Assembly: GCA_964023205.1 (NCBI GenBank)
Contig: OZ026836.1
Coordinates: forward strand, 1,557,501 to 1,621,500
From: Lutraria lutraria
Taxonomy: Eukaryota > Mollusca > Bivalvia > Venerida > Mactridae
Length of the DNA stretch: 64,000 nt
Reading direction: 5' to 3'
The notes under the pieces were generated by a model, which had not been told where the DNA came from, made no database searches, and saw only the letters and a list, made by a program, of their open reading frames with translations. The position numbers were made by a program, and so were the translations under genes. Below are positions 39,268-54,352 of the stretch, piece after piece (positions within the stretch are counted from its first letter, which is position 1; each line of letters begins with the position of its first letter).

Positions 39268-39391
39268 TCACTTTTGAAGTGAGCATTGAGGTCCCATACA
39301 GAAATTTCGAATAAGATTTGTGAAACTTCTTGTACAAATACGTATTATAAACTCGTATCCCAATGCTTGGAAACCACCCAATGCGTCAGAC
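39268..39391 (-). other. Counterpart of the cysteine-rich segment, truncated (C2)
   Basis: The minus-strand frame reads DALGGFQALGYEFIIRIC then TRSFTNLIRNFCMGPQCSLQ, K and a TGA at 39268-39270. It is colinear with the C1 frame, with one in-frame 3-base deletion. It lacks the last four cysteines because the duplication junction and an 8-base difference replace the downstream part. Confidence 0.25.
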
Positions 39392-42300
39392 AAAATGTTT
39401 AATTCGATTTACACATAACAAAAATATTAAATTAATTATTGGAATATGTAGTGTGACTCAGCTTACAATAAAAGTATGTATCAAAATGTGTCTTTTTCAT
39501 CCGTTAAAAAGGCTGGTAACGTCGCCAAATGAGTCAACGTTGCACAAGTGAATATAATACAATTGTGTTTAATAACTTTGCTTCTTGTTCTCTGCCACAA
39601 GGATGAAATTCGATTTTGTGTTAAATTGTCTTATAACACCGTCATTTGATACATGATTGCTTCTACTACGTAAAACATATCTCCATTATATAACTAATCC
39701 TGAATTAAATATCTCCCCTGGGTAAGACGCACTTGGTAAATTACGTGCATAAATAAATTAAGCCCAAACATAGCAGACAAGGGGAAATAATACATTTTGT
39801 AAAACACGCAAATAGAGATGCACAAGGTGTAAACGTTCGAACATAATAGGCATGGCTGTCGTATATTGATGGTTAGGCATTTATTTTCAACACTGCTAAA
39901 CCGATTTGTCACAACGTCAAATCTGCAAGTTTATCGTGATACGTGGCATGATATACACGCATGTACATCACACGTTTACATCATCTAATACATACACAGG
40001 TAGATAACGTGCTTACATCATACTGTATAAGCAATATACGTACATATTTATTCACCTAATAGACATACATAGTACATGCTTACATCATTTTATACATGCT
40101 AATTACGTATACGCATATTCACCGATTATATACACATACAGTACATGTTTACATTATGAAATATTAATATAGAGAGAACAGATAAACAGTCTCAGACATG
40201 AGTTATTTTTGTATCTAATGACTGATCATTGCAAACTACACCAAACAGTCTTTTAGACTGTCAACATAACAATGTTTTGTCTATTTGTATCCGATTCATC
40301 ATAAATATATCACGTTGGTTCTGAACTGAACGTCAACGATCAGTGGAGTTCAACAATTAAATCTTGTTCTTTATAGCATACAAGATGTATAGACTAGAGT
40401 GTATAGTTGGGTGTTCTTCGTGAATAAGAAAGCTAAAAGGAGCTGTGGCGACTGCGGCTTTCTAATTACGGAGAAAACCCAAATATGTATTTTGAGAGAT
40501 AATCTTTCGCCGATATAACGCAATTACTACACAGTAGATAGTTATATACATACATATAATACATAAATAGTTACGTCTCAGAAACAATTACTAAGATAGG
40601 TGAACATACGATTATGAAAGCATATCTTGTAGTCAACAATCGTGAAAAGTGTCCAAGAAATAAGAGAATTTTAGAAAATGCCCAACACTAAAAACCGATC
40701 TGTTGTGCTCAATATTTGACTGCATTCACAGTAATAGATATAATAATAAAATCAACTAAGTAACGTCTAGACTTGAAATAAAAGTAAGATACCACCAATG
40801 CTTTATACAATTTAGTCGTTTTTGCAACATTTCTAGTGAGCAATTATGGCAATGATAATGTTACAATGGAACATTCGTGCAGCGTATCAGATTACGCGTC
40901 TGGTGGCATTGTGTCTTCTATATGTTGCTATCACTTTGATTTTCAATTTGTTCTATAACAGAAATATCATTGTTTACTGAAGCCCACTTGTCCCATAAGT
41001 TATATTACTGCTGAGTCAATAAACAAATGTAAAGAAATTGTCCGTGTTCTGTTCCCAAACCCTGTTCTTGTGTGCATAACATGTCACTTGTTATCAGTTA
41101 ACATGGTGAAGGGTCGTGATCTGACGTTTATCTACAAGAGGGGGAGTATATATCAAATATAAATGAAGTGCATCGACAATCAAATGGTTGGAGAATATTA
41201 AAATTTGATGATAAAAAAGGATTGCCCATAGTGGTAAAACATGTTTTGCCATTGCCTTCAATTAACGGATGCTGTGTAATACATTGGGACCATAGCTTGT
41301 CCTACTTCGGTAAATGTTGCTTATACAAAATGTATAAATTTCCATCCGATTAAATCTAACAGCATGAAATAAGGTTAATAAGATTCTCTACGGTTCGTCA
41401 CACTTCTGACCATTTATCTTAATAATATCTTGCTGAATGGGAAGTCTATGGCCTAGTGTCACATTATGATGATTGTAACGGAGGTTGTGACAGACTGATA
41501 ATAGCATTAATTATACTGTAGTACTATTTCCGTTACTCTTATCGTCTGTATTTTTGCTTAAGTAATCATTTTTATTTTCCGATTGTTAACTGGTATATCG
41601 GCATTTATATTCGTAGAAATTTTATTTCGTACATCAGTTAACCTACGAAATTAAAATTCCAGTTGAAGTTTACTGAACTACATTATTATGTCACTAAAAA
41701 ATAAATGGGCTTGGTGTATTGAAATTCAAATCACACATGTTATGTATTTTAAGATAATACAGAATTTAAAGAAATAAAATATGACATCCTGTTACAAAGA
41801 GTCTATTTGATAAGCTTACTTGCTATTTCAAATTACGTTTTGTTATAATTCTTACATGACTTCATACATTACCATACGCCTAAATACGTCCATTATGCGG
41901 CACCTGTGCCATGTACTGAACTTGTTCATTTACCATGGTGTGTGTCATACTAAATGTTCACATCATCGGTTTTCATTAATGCATCTTGTCATCCATTTAT
42001 CCCTTTGTAACTTGAAAACAGGGATCCTTTCAGCAACTCTCTTTTTAAATTGTAAGGCAAATTGGTCAATTATTCACACCGGTAACGTGTCATATGATTA
42101 TACATAACATAAACTTAATTGACATGGTTACTGTATGTTCTGTATGAAAAATGTATTGTTTAACTTAGAAGGATACATAAAATATTACTGCAAGCGTACC
42201 ACTCTGATAGTGGCATTCTGTACTAATACTTAAATGGAAAACAATATAAGAATACAATGTAAGAAGTTAATGTACATCATCTATTGACTCCTTAATTAAT

Positions 42301-42760
42301 ATTTATTAATCTATTTAATCTATCTATCTAAATATACAAACACTAGGCACGAACACAAATCGGTTTTCTATTTTGAGCTGTTCAGTAGTCCTTTGTTTAG
42401 AAATCCCAAGACACTCCATGTCGTTCAATGGAAGCGTGGCGATTCAATATTAGTATGATAGTGTTATTCAACACCAGGATGAAATGTCCCAAATTTTAAA
42501 AAATCAATTTGTACGTGTTTGTTTTTAAACATATACCTTCGGTATAATTTTCTGAGGTGGGAATAGATTACATGAGATTATGAAACGCATGTACAGACTA
42601 ATATGGGAATAATTCGCCAGTTTCAGGGGATAAGTTCTTCTTTGTGATAAATTGGGGCTTGGTTAATTTCACCTATAATGTTACTAACATCACAATTATT
42701 TGTAAACTAATACTACTTCAATACTTCAAAACATTTTATTTATTTACACAATCAACAGCG

Positions 42761-42922
42761 ATTGCATCAAGAAATTCGACTGCCGTATTGTCGGGAAGAA
42801 AAGTACCAAAAGAGACTCAAACAGGCTCATAATAAACCAATAGCATTCATACAAAAGAGAATGGATTTATTTCTAGTCAGTGTTCTGTCCTTCTGTTAGA
42901 TGTTATTTTGCAAGATGTATTT
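42761..42922. other. 162-bp segment in C2 only
   Basis: Interrupts CAATCAACAGCG/TGGGAATTAAAT, which are adjacent in C1 (34686-34709). No target-site duplication or terminal repeat is evident, so deletion from C1 is as likely as insertion in C2. Confidence 0.6.
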
Positions 42923-45900
42923 TGGGAATTAAATTGCTAATCAAGCTTTACATAACAGCTTATCACATGTTCATTACAAGGAACGCTGGTCACAGTTTGC
43001 ACAATAGTAGTATTTCCTGATAAACAGTCTGGCATCGTGAATTTAATTATCCTTCGTATTAAATTATCTGTCTAGCAGGACAATAACATACGTCTTAGTT
43101 TGAGGGTTCACAGACCGCGCTCGGATATAAACGCTTATCTAAAACTGTGGCCTGGTGATGTATGTTTCATCAACGATGAACATTTAATTATATCGTCACA
43201 AGCGCTTATCTATATATGCATTTGTTACATACTCGTTTGTACCAGATTTTAACGGAGTAACTGCAAGAAGTACCAACAACTGAATGTTTGCAAAACAGTC
43301 TCTTGGCTGGTGAGTAGGACAAATTATGCAAATGTAAACATCGGACAAACTAATCCTCGAGAATACCATAAATATTGTGCTGAGTTATTTACGGTTAGAT
43401 GGGTCTATAAACAACATCAGTATGTCGACAAGATTATTAGATGAGAACATTCGCAATTAATTCCTAGACTGTACTGTATTTAATCATAACCCGTGGTGTC
43501 ACACACATAACAATCACAGTTATGGTGTCATAAAATAGAACCAGATTTAATGAGTTTCCGTTTCGGTTGTTATTTGTGTAACTACAACAAAATGTTCTGT
43601 ATGAAAAACAACTGATTATATCACACTCACAATGAATGTTACAAATAAAGACCATTTATAAAATTGTGTGACAATTTAGACCTTATATAGTAACATTCAG
43701 TACTGGTTATAACACTTCCATGGAATAACATCAGTTTGTCAGTTCCAGATGGAGCATATCATGCCATCTGTATGATATTGTTATTTTAGATCAATTCGTC
43801 CGGTGAGAGGGGGGACTTTCTTAGTCTTAGAGAGAAAATGTTTTAACATGTTAGTCTTTGATCCTACTGATTAGTTCGTGAGCAATGTTAGCTAGCAGAG
43901 GTAAATGTCTAAACTGCATTATAATGGCAAGGATTTTAAGTATAAAAATGCTATCCGAAGTATAAAATGTCCATGAAATGGTCCCTAAATCTACCTTGCA
44001 TAAATCATTATATTCTCAGTTCATCGCATAATCAATATTTTATAAGCACCATGCAGGAGAGATCATAGTGATACAGTGTATGCATGTTTTCTTATTATAC
44101 ACGAAATTTATGTAGCTACTAAACATACCGTAAGAAAACTTACACGCATTTATTTGTTTAATTTAAATTACTTAGTTTCTATGCAAATAAGTGGCGCTGG
44201 AACATAAGAAAATCATTTTGGACTATTACTGACAAACGGTATATTATACTGATGTTCAAATTGGATTTTAGTCAGTAAAGCAGTCATGTGATGTTGTAAT
44301 AACTTAGAATAATCCCTATAGTTATTGCGTGTCAGGCATGCGAGGAAGGTAATTAAATGGTGTAAATTACAGTTGTTAATACCCCTAATAATAATTCCTA
44401 TATGTTAGACGTGAGAAAACGATGTGGTAATAAATTCAGAATGTATGAAATATCTAAATATTGTTTACAGTTTTCAATAAGTTTGAATAATATATGGCCT
44501 GGCAGTTTTGAAATTATTCATTTAAATATGCCAAGGGAAGCTTTACTGTCTATTAACTGGCGGATGAATGGTAGCGGATGAAGTCAGCGGAACATTTTGA
44601 ACAATTAAGTTGGAATAAACTTCTCCGTTTTGCACCGAAATCGCAAAGAATAACGCGAATCAAGATTTGGTAGTATGTAGCACTACATCAAGTGGCTATG
44701 TAAGATATGTATTACCAATTTAATTACATGTGTAGCGGAAATTAAGCACATGATATGTAACACATTTTGTGACAAATGTGATCGATACACATTTATATTT
44801 CTTTGTTACGATGTTGTCCTACTGAGGCAAAATACGTCATTCACACAAATAAGTAACAAAAAGGATGGTTCTAAATGAATGGGCTACTGATGGATGTTGC
44901 ACCAACTTCTTTATGTACAGTACATGATGTGTGTTTATATATAGATAAAACTTTAATGTTACGGTTGTTGTCCAAGCTGTTAAAAAGTATGTATTGTGCG
45001 TCATTTATATGTTAAATAAATGACAATGCCATCGACTACTTGGATCTTTGTCAAATTAATTCATGCACATTCAGAAGAAGCTGCGCCAGCGGCTTGATAA
45101 ATGATACGCTGTATATATATCAATAGTATATAAAATACCTTTTTCTATTATTGTTGTAAAGCGCAATAGAATATTACATATGTTTACGCTATATAAATAT
45201 CATTTATAATCCTCATGGTGTTGGTGACTGGTGAAGCTTGTATGTTACATGAAAACGACACAAAATTGAATTGAGAAAGGGCTTTATTTTGTAAAGCCAG
45301 AGATCTTATACATAGTATAAGGTTCTAACAAATATATAACAAAAGGAAGCTTTACTGAATAAAGCCTAATGACAATATCTAAATAAAAAGTTTAAATGAA
45401 AACATATATGGGCTAAACAAAGCGCCACAGAGTCAAGTATGCTTGAAAAATCATGTATTTGTATATTTGTACAGTTGTGTATAAAAAGATTGTTCTAAAG
45501 AAATGTCTCGGCTTTTTACTACCATTTGTATTCAATTGAGCGCGTACGATTGCTAAATCTTTACAGTGATTTATGGACTTTAGAGAATGTCTCTTTAAAT
45601 TGTTTTGAAAGCCAAAAGATATTGACAAATTAAACACGGAAATTATTTATTTCACCCAAATTCACAGCGTTAATGGAGTTTTAACCTAACGTTATTTTTA
45701 CACCATTAATTGTTCAATTCCGAGGCCAATTTGTTCAGCGCATGAAACTCAATTTAATGATTTAATCATTGTTATATGTGTTTATGACTTTATGTTCTCT
45801 TATATTTGATTTGCTTATAAATTTAAATACAAAAGTGCATGATTGCATAATTTCATATTCTTTAAAGAGTCCTACGCTTGAAAACGTAACTTTCAGGAAG

Positions 45901-46927
45901 AGCCACGTACAATTTATTTGACTGCTCACGCAGAGAACCAAACCAGAAACCGAACCAATAACGCCCACACCAAACGTACCAATGCGATATAAAGGTATAC
46001 AATGAACAACATATGGATAGTATGCAGAGTTTAGAATCTAGAGTTTTTAACGACAGAAAGTGTCCATTTTCATTCATTTCTCGGGACTACTCAATTACGC
46101 AATACCATGATGATGAATTATATGAGTCTTACAACCAGTCCATTTTACTTGATTCGGAATGTACTTTTTAGCTACAGAGATGAATCGTTTTTAAATGCCA
46201 TACAGCAAATAGTTGAAATTGGTATTTTCTCGAAGTTAAAATTAAATAACTTTAAACGTTTCTAAGTTGAGAATCAATTACATGGCTCTGGGAATAGGAA
46301 CACCTATCCTGAGTTATAGAAATTATAAGGTAATTATTAGTCTCCAACAAATTACGATTCGTTTATTATAGCCATGATTTGAGAACTCAAATCGACGTTC
46401 AATTTCTTTTATAAGCTTTCGAGCATCATAACACCGGGAAAAATATAACCAGACAGCCAATTTACCATCACGAAAATGTGATTCCTGACCATCAGACATT
46501 TGACAGACAAGACTAATCTTGAAATATTTTCATCAATACAATTTACTGAACATTTTAGAAACAGAAGACAATGCTGTGCTCGAGTATTTGTTGTCTCATA
46601 TTTGTACACCAAAATACAACAACGAGAACAAATTCAGATCAGAATGTAAGTTTGTGAACTAATTTAAGCGATTAAATAGTCTGGTTTGCAATATTTTTTG
46701 TTACTGCATCGTTAAGCTCATAGAAAACTCCCGAGTTTTATCAGTGTATACAGACAATGTCATGAGCAAATGTCCGGTTAAAGTTCTATTAGAAAACGGA
46801 ATGGTTTAAAGATAACGAGATATTGATGCTTATATGTATTTGCTTTTAATATGTTGTTTATGATTGTTCTGGAATACATAAAGGATTATGTATAAAACAT
46901 TCTGAATTAACATATATATGACTTAAT

Positions 46928-47403
46928 CTAAAGGGACATACCCTACAACTTGGTGCATCTAGAATCAAAGCAAAATGATGATAAATTAGAAGCTTGTAAA
47001 GAAAAAAGCCGACGAAGAAAGTTTCAGCCAAAAATTCATCCAATTAAAAATAAAATCACAAAAATATGTATTTGTGACACATACATGTAGTCATGGAAAT
47101 GTCATGTAGTCGTCAGAGAAGTATATCAACAATCAGCAAATATGAAATTTATCTCTTCTTTGAAGTGTGCATGCCCGTAAGTTTCCATAAAAGATCGGAA
47201 AATCTGTGGAATTTGTTGCACAATTTTTTAGTGGACGCAATGTATTATTCATAACCATGATTTTTGCGGCTAATACCTAAACTACTCATTTTACGACCCA
47301 AGTTGTTCTTGCAATTATCCATTATATATTGTTTTACATATACACCTAGCACATTTTTACACTTTCAAAGAATGTTTGTCAGTTGTGGAGTATGCCTCTT
47401 TAA
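46928..47403. mobile_element. TTAA-type MITE, 468 bp (in C2)
   Basis: Orthologue of the element at 38719-39196: same flanks (CTAA and TTAA), same position within the unit, only a few substitutions. It was therefore carried by the duplication, not inserted twice. Confidence 0.75.
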
Positions 47404-47460
47404 TGGTTTAGTTCAAACCTCATGAGTTAGACTCCAACTAGGAAAGGTCGGTGTTTTTCA

Positions 47461-50400
47461 CATGTGATAATTATAACCATTGTACAAATAAGTTGTTTAT
47501 ACTAATTTAGTTATACTTCCATTCCCTTGTATGAATTCTGAATATTTCATGCAACACATTATTGCAAACAAATCAATGACGGTACTAGGAAGATACACAT
47601 GCACAAGTTGGTGTAGCTTTTATTCTTTATTCTTGTCTCATTTGCACAAGTTGGTGTTTGAAAGGCCTATAGTAGGACTTCTATTCATCGTTATCTACAG
47701 ATTAGAGTCCCATTTTTATCACTGTCAATTGTTAACCAATGATGAAACTGCTATAGTTTGCTTCCAATAGTGACAGCTCTCAATAAATCGTACTTATTTC
47801 CAGAGTGTGTTTTCAGCAAGATATTTTTCAAATGAGATCACCAAAGCACACATTGTCGTGGTAAAAACAAATAAAACTGGTGAAATCTTTGACAAGCCAA
47901 TTATGTTAACTGAACTAGCATGTCAATCTCCTTGTTGTTCAGCACCACATATATTAGTAAACAATGTTTTTAACCTAAATTGATCAATGAGTATAGCTAT
48001 TAGAACCGTTTTTTTTTCACGCTTTAACCAATTTCCAAAGCAAAGTAGGAATCGTTAACTTGTGCTAAAATATTGTAATCAGCCTTTACGTTGACATTTA
48101 TTTGCACTCAAACTGTTATAGAGAAAAACTTTTCAACATTTTAGTGTACCTACCTTAATATTGCGTGTTTGAGTCATTTGTTTCATCTTAAATGAAGTCG
48201 AGATTACATCGCTCGTTGATGGACATTCAGTGGTGTTTGCTAAACTTTTGAGTATTATTGAAATTGAAAATTATTTTACCACAATACTCCTCATGATGTA
48301 GTTTTGATGAATGCTAGGCGACCATTTCTCAGAATCAATATCAAATTTAAATGTTTCGAAATGTTACCGGATACCATGCTTTATTTTGCTTTTACTGTTT
48401 TCATTTTATCTTATCAATGTGACACCGTACTATCCATGGCGCCAATTGGATTCAGTACATCTACTTTGAATGAGAATCTTCAAGTTCTGAACATTCCATT
48501 TACTGTACATAGTGCGAGTTTGATGAGTTATGTTCAGCAGGAAATGCATATAATCTGTCTTGACAAGAGAGCTTTAAGTATGCCAACAATTTGAACATGC
48601 ATACATTCGTGGAGCACCGGAATTTTCTATTTTGAATTTTATATTGCGAAGCATAGCAATAATTTAATATCCTTTGGCATTTTACTGAAATTTGAAACGT
48701 TTCTAACGAACGTGTTTGCTTTTTTGCTTCGTTACTTCTAAACCATGTCATTCAAATTCCTTTACGTTTATTTGGATGATTTATTGAAAATGAAGGTTTT
48801 CAAACATCTATGAAAAACAAGAACTGTCACAGACAAGAATTGTGATAACACTTATGCAAAATCATTGAAAAATCCAGTTTTCCTAGCTGGGCGTTCCAAT
48901 GTAGTATCACATTGTTTGATTTTCATATTGTAGTGTATTGTTTTATACAACTCAATACTAATCACTGTTTGGAAAATAGTTGAGGTTATACGCATAGAAA
49001 TATGGAATTATTGTATATGACATCACATGCTCCGTGTCAATAGAAATAGCAAATGAACAGTAAAACAAATCTTAAGTTGTTCCTATTATCTAAGTATCTT
49101 CATATACAATTATTTTCATTAATTCGCATGATTAAACGTTCTAAATAATTATAAAGCACGGTCGTTTTTAATGTTGTTTTTGGTAATGTAATCTATTTCC
49201 CTTAAGTCTAAGTATTTATGCTGTCTATTTTAATTATCGTTGTGCACAACTGTTAATGTTACCCATAAAACTATAATCATTAAGGGCTTGAAGAGGGAAT
49301 TTAAAAACAATGATTAATGTAAGAAAAAGCATTCTAAGTTATTGACATGAACGGTAAGTAGGGTGTACAAAATATCCTGATCATTATGTTTTCAAATTCG
49401 TAATTTTTAAATCATCTTTTATATAACAAGTGTTTAGGAAAAGTCATTTAAAATCAACAGTCCATATCAGTTGAAATTAAGAATAATGTATTATGTAACT
49501 AACATTAAACGAAATGAATTTCGAGTATTTCTTATGTAATTCAGTTGTGGGGAGTTTTGCAAAAACCGAAATAAAGAATGTATTGAGACACCTAGTGTAT
49601 ACGATATTGAGCTTATTCTTTTAGAATTATAAGAAGATTGAAATCGTGGAGTCAATATTACCAAAGGGTAGTTCTAAATGTTATATCTGACCAATATTTA
49701 CATTGTTTGGGTGTAAACATGATTTGAGCAATTACGAGAATACTTGCCAAATCTCAATAAGACTGGTTCTTCATAGCTGTCCCCCGGGGGCTGCAATCTT
49801 CTTGTATTATTGGCAATATACGAGCAACAAATTAATGCTTGACAAATTAATGACTGAAAATGTAAAACGTGAGAACCATGTCGAAATGGAATCACGAACA
49901 AGTATTTAAATGATTGTGTGAAGGCTTATGACAAAAGTTAGGTAATGTTCATACACACGAAGACTTAAATCAAACTAATCACACCATGAACAATGTAGAC
50001 CATATATTAAATACAGGAATATTTATAACTAAGATACATCTGTCATGCTTATTTCCAAAAGCTTTGTAGAGAAACAGTGAGTAATGGCATGTGTGTATAT
50101 GTCTTACCGATGGATTTTGCAAAGATAATTGTAAATTAGTTGGAGAAATAGTTATTATGGTATTTTTAATTCTGTTAATTACGGAAATAGTTCATGTTAA
50201 TCCTCTACATTTTAGAGGCGTTTCAATCTATAGCTGATTTTGTGTAAAACTTATAGATAGATAAAAGCAATAAATATACGGGTTTAAATGGAGGAAAATT
50301 AGTCAAAATTAGCGCTCGTAATGAATTGTTTATATTCATTGATAAGTGTTTCCGTTGTATATACACACGCGTTTACTCCAAGTTGTAGTCGTTCGTTCGG

Positions 50401-53400
50401 ACCATGATTATTATTCATGTATCGTCACTATTGTGAAAATAATAATGCTAAATGTATATTTTTCAACTTCAAAAGCATGATGGTATGTCTGGCGATTGAA
50501 CCCTATAGTTGGAATACTAGCAATAAGATATTCAACCTCATGAAGTCCTTATCAACAAACATTGAACTCATTAGATAAGAAACACAAAAACATCAACAAC
50601 TTTTCTGCGTCATTAGGTTCGTCGAACAGTAACATTCTTAAATGAGAACAAACTATTAGCAATCCTGGAATTTTCTCAGGCAGCTTACGGGGACAAAATA
50701 AACGAAGATTTGATCAATCCGAGAAATTACACTACATGAACATTTCAGTATAAATAAATGTCTCTGTTAGTGTTGCTTAGCAACATTACAACATTAACAA
50801 AACTATTTATATTTATATTAGTGTCGATAAAATTTGTTCCTGTTTGCAAAATGTAGATCATAGTTATTTCGTATGCTGTATATGCCTTTTATTATTCTCA
50901 CAGACATTTAATGAACACATTACACAAAATGAACAAACAAACATTCACCGCATACTTATTTGAAAGACCCACTAATACCTCGTTTACGTGACTATTACGC
51001 TAAGAAAAAAGCAACTTGCAATAAATACTATCGACTTCAACACAAACTTCAGCTGAGAATTCATTCGGCCATCTTATTCATGATATCATTTATCGGGAAC
51101 ATGTGGTCGCTAATTTCCAAATTCTTAATAAATGAAACAATCCATAAAAGGAGGAAGAAGAAAGAGAAACTCTCTTAGTTCAGATCAAATACTTTGCTAA
51201 CTTTAATTAATCAATTCAAATATTCTCTTGATTCATTAGATTGGTCAATTAATTAACTTGGAAATAATATCGGAATATAACCACAGGATAATCGTAAACG
51301 TGTCGCGGGTGACATTTATTTCAGGTCCTGGTAATCCCATCCACCAGCCACAGGTTTTATGAATTCAAAAGCAATTACAAGCAGTCTAGAATGACTCCAT
51401 TCACTTTACGAAAATGGATTCCATTTAATTTAAAAACACTGTCTTTTTGTTCTTAGCATTAGGTTGTAAACAACATACGGACATAATTGTACTAAATTTT
51501 ACGTGAGTTTTATATGACATGACAAATAAGTCAATACTTGATTACTAAGCACACTTGAGTTAAGTTTGAAAATCGTTTATCTCAGTACCCAATAAAGTTC
51601 GTACTTTAGTCTGTAAGTCTGATCCATATTACCTTGTCTACGATTAATTTATCAGAATATGAGTAAAGGTTATAAAGTAAGACATGTGAGTCCGTTTCAT
51701 TGTGATTACCAATAGGTATTTAAACTTCAGTCCAATCCATTCCTAAATTAGATTGTTTTGAATAAAAATTGAATCGCAAAATAACTAGAACAAAGAAGAT
51801 TAATAATTAAGTATAAATACCGCAGAAGAATATAAACGCTTTCAATGATACATTCGACAATGATGTACGATTGTTTGCATCTTATAGCATGTGTAATAAT
51901 ACATACTAGTATAGCGGTGGGTGTTATTGTGGGTGCTATGTATCCAATCACTTATGTTTTATCTCTTAGTGACATTGCTTTATTTGATATTCGCATCCTC
52001 CTTGATCGGTAAGATGACACCATAAGGCAACTGATACCTTACCCACACATACAATAGCACGATAATACAAATACCAATGATAAGCGTAGCATCAATTATC
52101 TTTAACGCATGAGTATTATAAACTGCCGCCTACCAATTCCTTTACACAAGATTAAAACTTGACGAGCTTTATAAATTTCTCTCTTAAATACAAAAAAGCC
52201 GGAAAATGTGTATCATATGCATTCGATGGCTACATGTGTTTTTTGTATTGCAATAATGACGCGCAATTAATCTCAAAACAAAGATAATATAATATTTTCT
52301 TTTCAGACAGGAAATGGACATTTGTGCTTAATATGCAGAATAAATATTACAAAACAAAACGCTAAACGGAAATATTAAATCCGCTGGGCACCGCATCGGG
52401 ACATCGTGCAGCAATAACAACAAGAAAAGATGAAAAAGCCAAACATTCACATACATAACCATTTGGTGCATAGACATGTCTTTTGTTGAGAACTTTAAAC
52501 ACGAATGATACGACACTGACCAAGTAGGCCAAATAAGTTCTCCTCACCTTAAAGTCAGATGCGTACCCGTGCTAAATTGAAGTGAATCCAAGAATAAGAT
52601 ACGTTCTTTAGCCCCGACTAAGTCAAGAATTGGATTGATTTTAGAATATTACGATTTATACAATTGTTTCATTTTTCCTGAACTTTTCAGAAGAATCGCC
52701 TTCGAATGACTTTTTGAAAGTTACGTCTTTTGCTTGAAGTTTGCTTTACTTCCAATGTTTATTATATCTGACATTTGTTTTATTGTTGTATCTATATGCC
52801 CAGCCTTTATCATGGAAAATATGGCAGCGATATATCATAAATATGTAGTGAATGATCAAAGTGACTCTGTTTTTCAGACATCAGTACAATTATAAAATTC
52901 CTAAAACGTGAATTAATGGTTTTAAAGTCTGCGAATGACTAAGCATAAAATAAGACAGACGTCATTGTATTAAATTGACACTTCATTTAAACAACGTCAA
53001 TGGGAAATCGTTACAAAATGTAGAAAAAATTGTTAGATAAAAGTTTCTGCTAGAAGATTTAACAAGACTAGTTAGTGTCACTTGGCTATATTTTACCTTA
53101 AGTGATACATCGCCGAGGACATTTTTGCTGTATCTTTTTTTAAATCCTCGTATACACTCATTAATATTTCAATATATGGTGTATAGTTTGTTCGTTATAA
53201 TTGACATATTTTGAATGCTGGATAAGAATTTTCTATGAGTAATGAGAACTGATGATATGTTGTTTGTCGATATGATACAATATTACGGGCTTAGAATATG
53301 TTATCAATGTTGACTGAATGAATATAAAAGTAAATTGGGTGTTTTTTTTTCAGGGATCAAATTTCCTGAAAAAGCATTAGAGCAATATGTAGCCTTTAAT

Positions 53401-53609
53401 CACTGGTAATTAGAATTCCCATTAATGTAGATAGAAAAATTATTCTTAAAATAGCATACACAAAACATTCATCCTTTCTCAAAATACAACTTTTCCCCAA
53501 ATCCCCCACTACCCAAAACCCAGTCATTACATAAAAACATTCAATAATGGAAGAAAATACACGGCCATAAGACTTTTCCTGATTCAAATTAAAATATATT
53601 ACTAAGTCC
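47461..53609. other. 6.1 kb with no gene or repeat recognised
   Basis: Uniformly AT-rich single-copy-looking sequence. The longest ATG frame is 48307-48594 (plus). A second in-frame methionine (MLPDTMLYFAFTVFILSYQ) would give a signal-peptide-like start, but nothing else supports a gene. A 10-bp GC palindrome, CCCCCGGGGG, stands out at 49781-49790. Confidence 0.45.
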
Positions 53610-53623
53610 AATGGCTTTATGAG

Positions 53624-53699
53624 CCCACCCGGCAAGCTCGGTGGTTAGAGCGTTTGTCTGATGATCGAGAGGTTGTGAGTTCGAACCCCGGGCGAGGCA
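53624..53699 (+). promoter_or_regulatory. tRNA-like SINE head with RNA polymerase III A and B boxes
   Basis: The A-box region GGTGGTTAGAGCG (53640-53652) and the B box GAGTTCGAACCCC (53678-53690) have tRNA-like spacing. The cloverleaf is poor and no 3' end processing site is expected, so this is the SINE promoter and not a functional tRNA gene. Confidence 0.8.
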
Positions 53700-53781
53700 T
53701 CCTATGTTCAATTGTCCTCCACCTCTAAATTATGTTGGGTAGCTCGGCAGAAGCTTACGGATAGAATGTGATTAGTAATAG

Positions 53782-54352
53782 TTAAAGGGACATGCCCTGG
53801 AACTGAAGCGTCTCGAATATAAATCAAATTGGTATTAATGCTAAAATCAATTAATGAAAGTCCTGTAAAATATTTACGAAATGTCCCGCTATTTGACTCA
53901 AAATACACATTTCAAGATTTACCAAACCTGCCGATTACGCCTTAGAAAATATTCGTCATTTTCATAACTCGACCCTTTCGGGATCTGTCAAAAGCGGAAA
54001 AAATGTCAACAAACTGTGAAATGGTAAGTATTGCTCATGTCATGTTCATTGTTTGCGACATAAAGCTTATCTATCGATCAATTATAGGTAAATATCATTG
54101 TTTTGCTGCTTGAAAGGCAGCGCGCACGCTAAGTTAAATTCTCAGACGAATCGGAAATATCGTTGTCGTCAATAAAAGGCTTGTAAGCCTTTTATTTAAA
54201 CCGGCATATAAATACCCACGCGTGCGTTATAGGGCCATTTTTGAAGGCACATTCTTCTTTGACTTTTCGGTAATAATTGTTTTTACAAGTGATAAACGCA
54301 TTTTTGGTGTATAAAACCCAAGACACAGCAGTTCCTGGGCATGCCCCTTTAA
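53782..54352. mobile_element. TTAA-flanked MITE, 563 bp, nested in the SINE
   Basis: TTAA at 53782-53785 and 54349-54352. Terminal inverted repeats AGGGACATGCCCTGGAACTG and CAGTTCCTGGGCATGCCCCT differ at two of 20 positions. The empty site is visible in the SINE fragment at about 170 (GGTTAAGGCC). A subterminal run, TTTTCGGTAATAATTGTTTTT, cut here at 20: TTCGGTAATAATTGTTTT, is also found in the element at 57758-58144. No coding capacity. Confidence 0.88.

Larger units (their letters stand above)
39253..47460 (+). repeat. Tandem duplication unit C2 (young pair, copy 2)
   Basis: 8.2 kb. The C1/C2 junction falls after GGTCGGTGTTTTTC (to 39251); the same run at about 47447-47460 is followed by unrelated DNA, giving the right edge. 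C2 has 162 bp (42761-42922) that C1 lacks. That insert has no clear terminal repeats and could instead be lost from C1. It shares the MITE near its right end with C1. No gene seen. Confidence 0.92.

Noticed and set aside
53624..53699. Functional tRNA gene
   Set aside because: It has A and B boxes but a poor cloverleaf and continues directly into a SINE body with (AAAC)n tail and target duplications.
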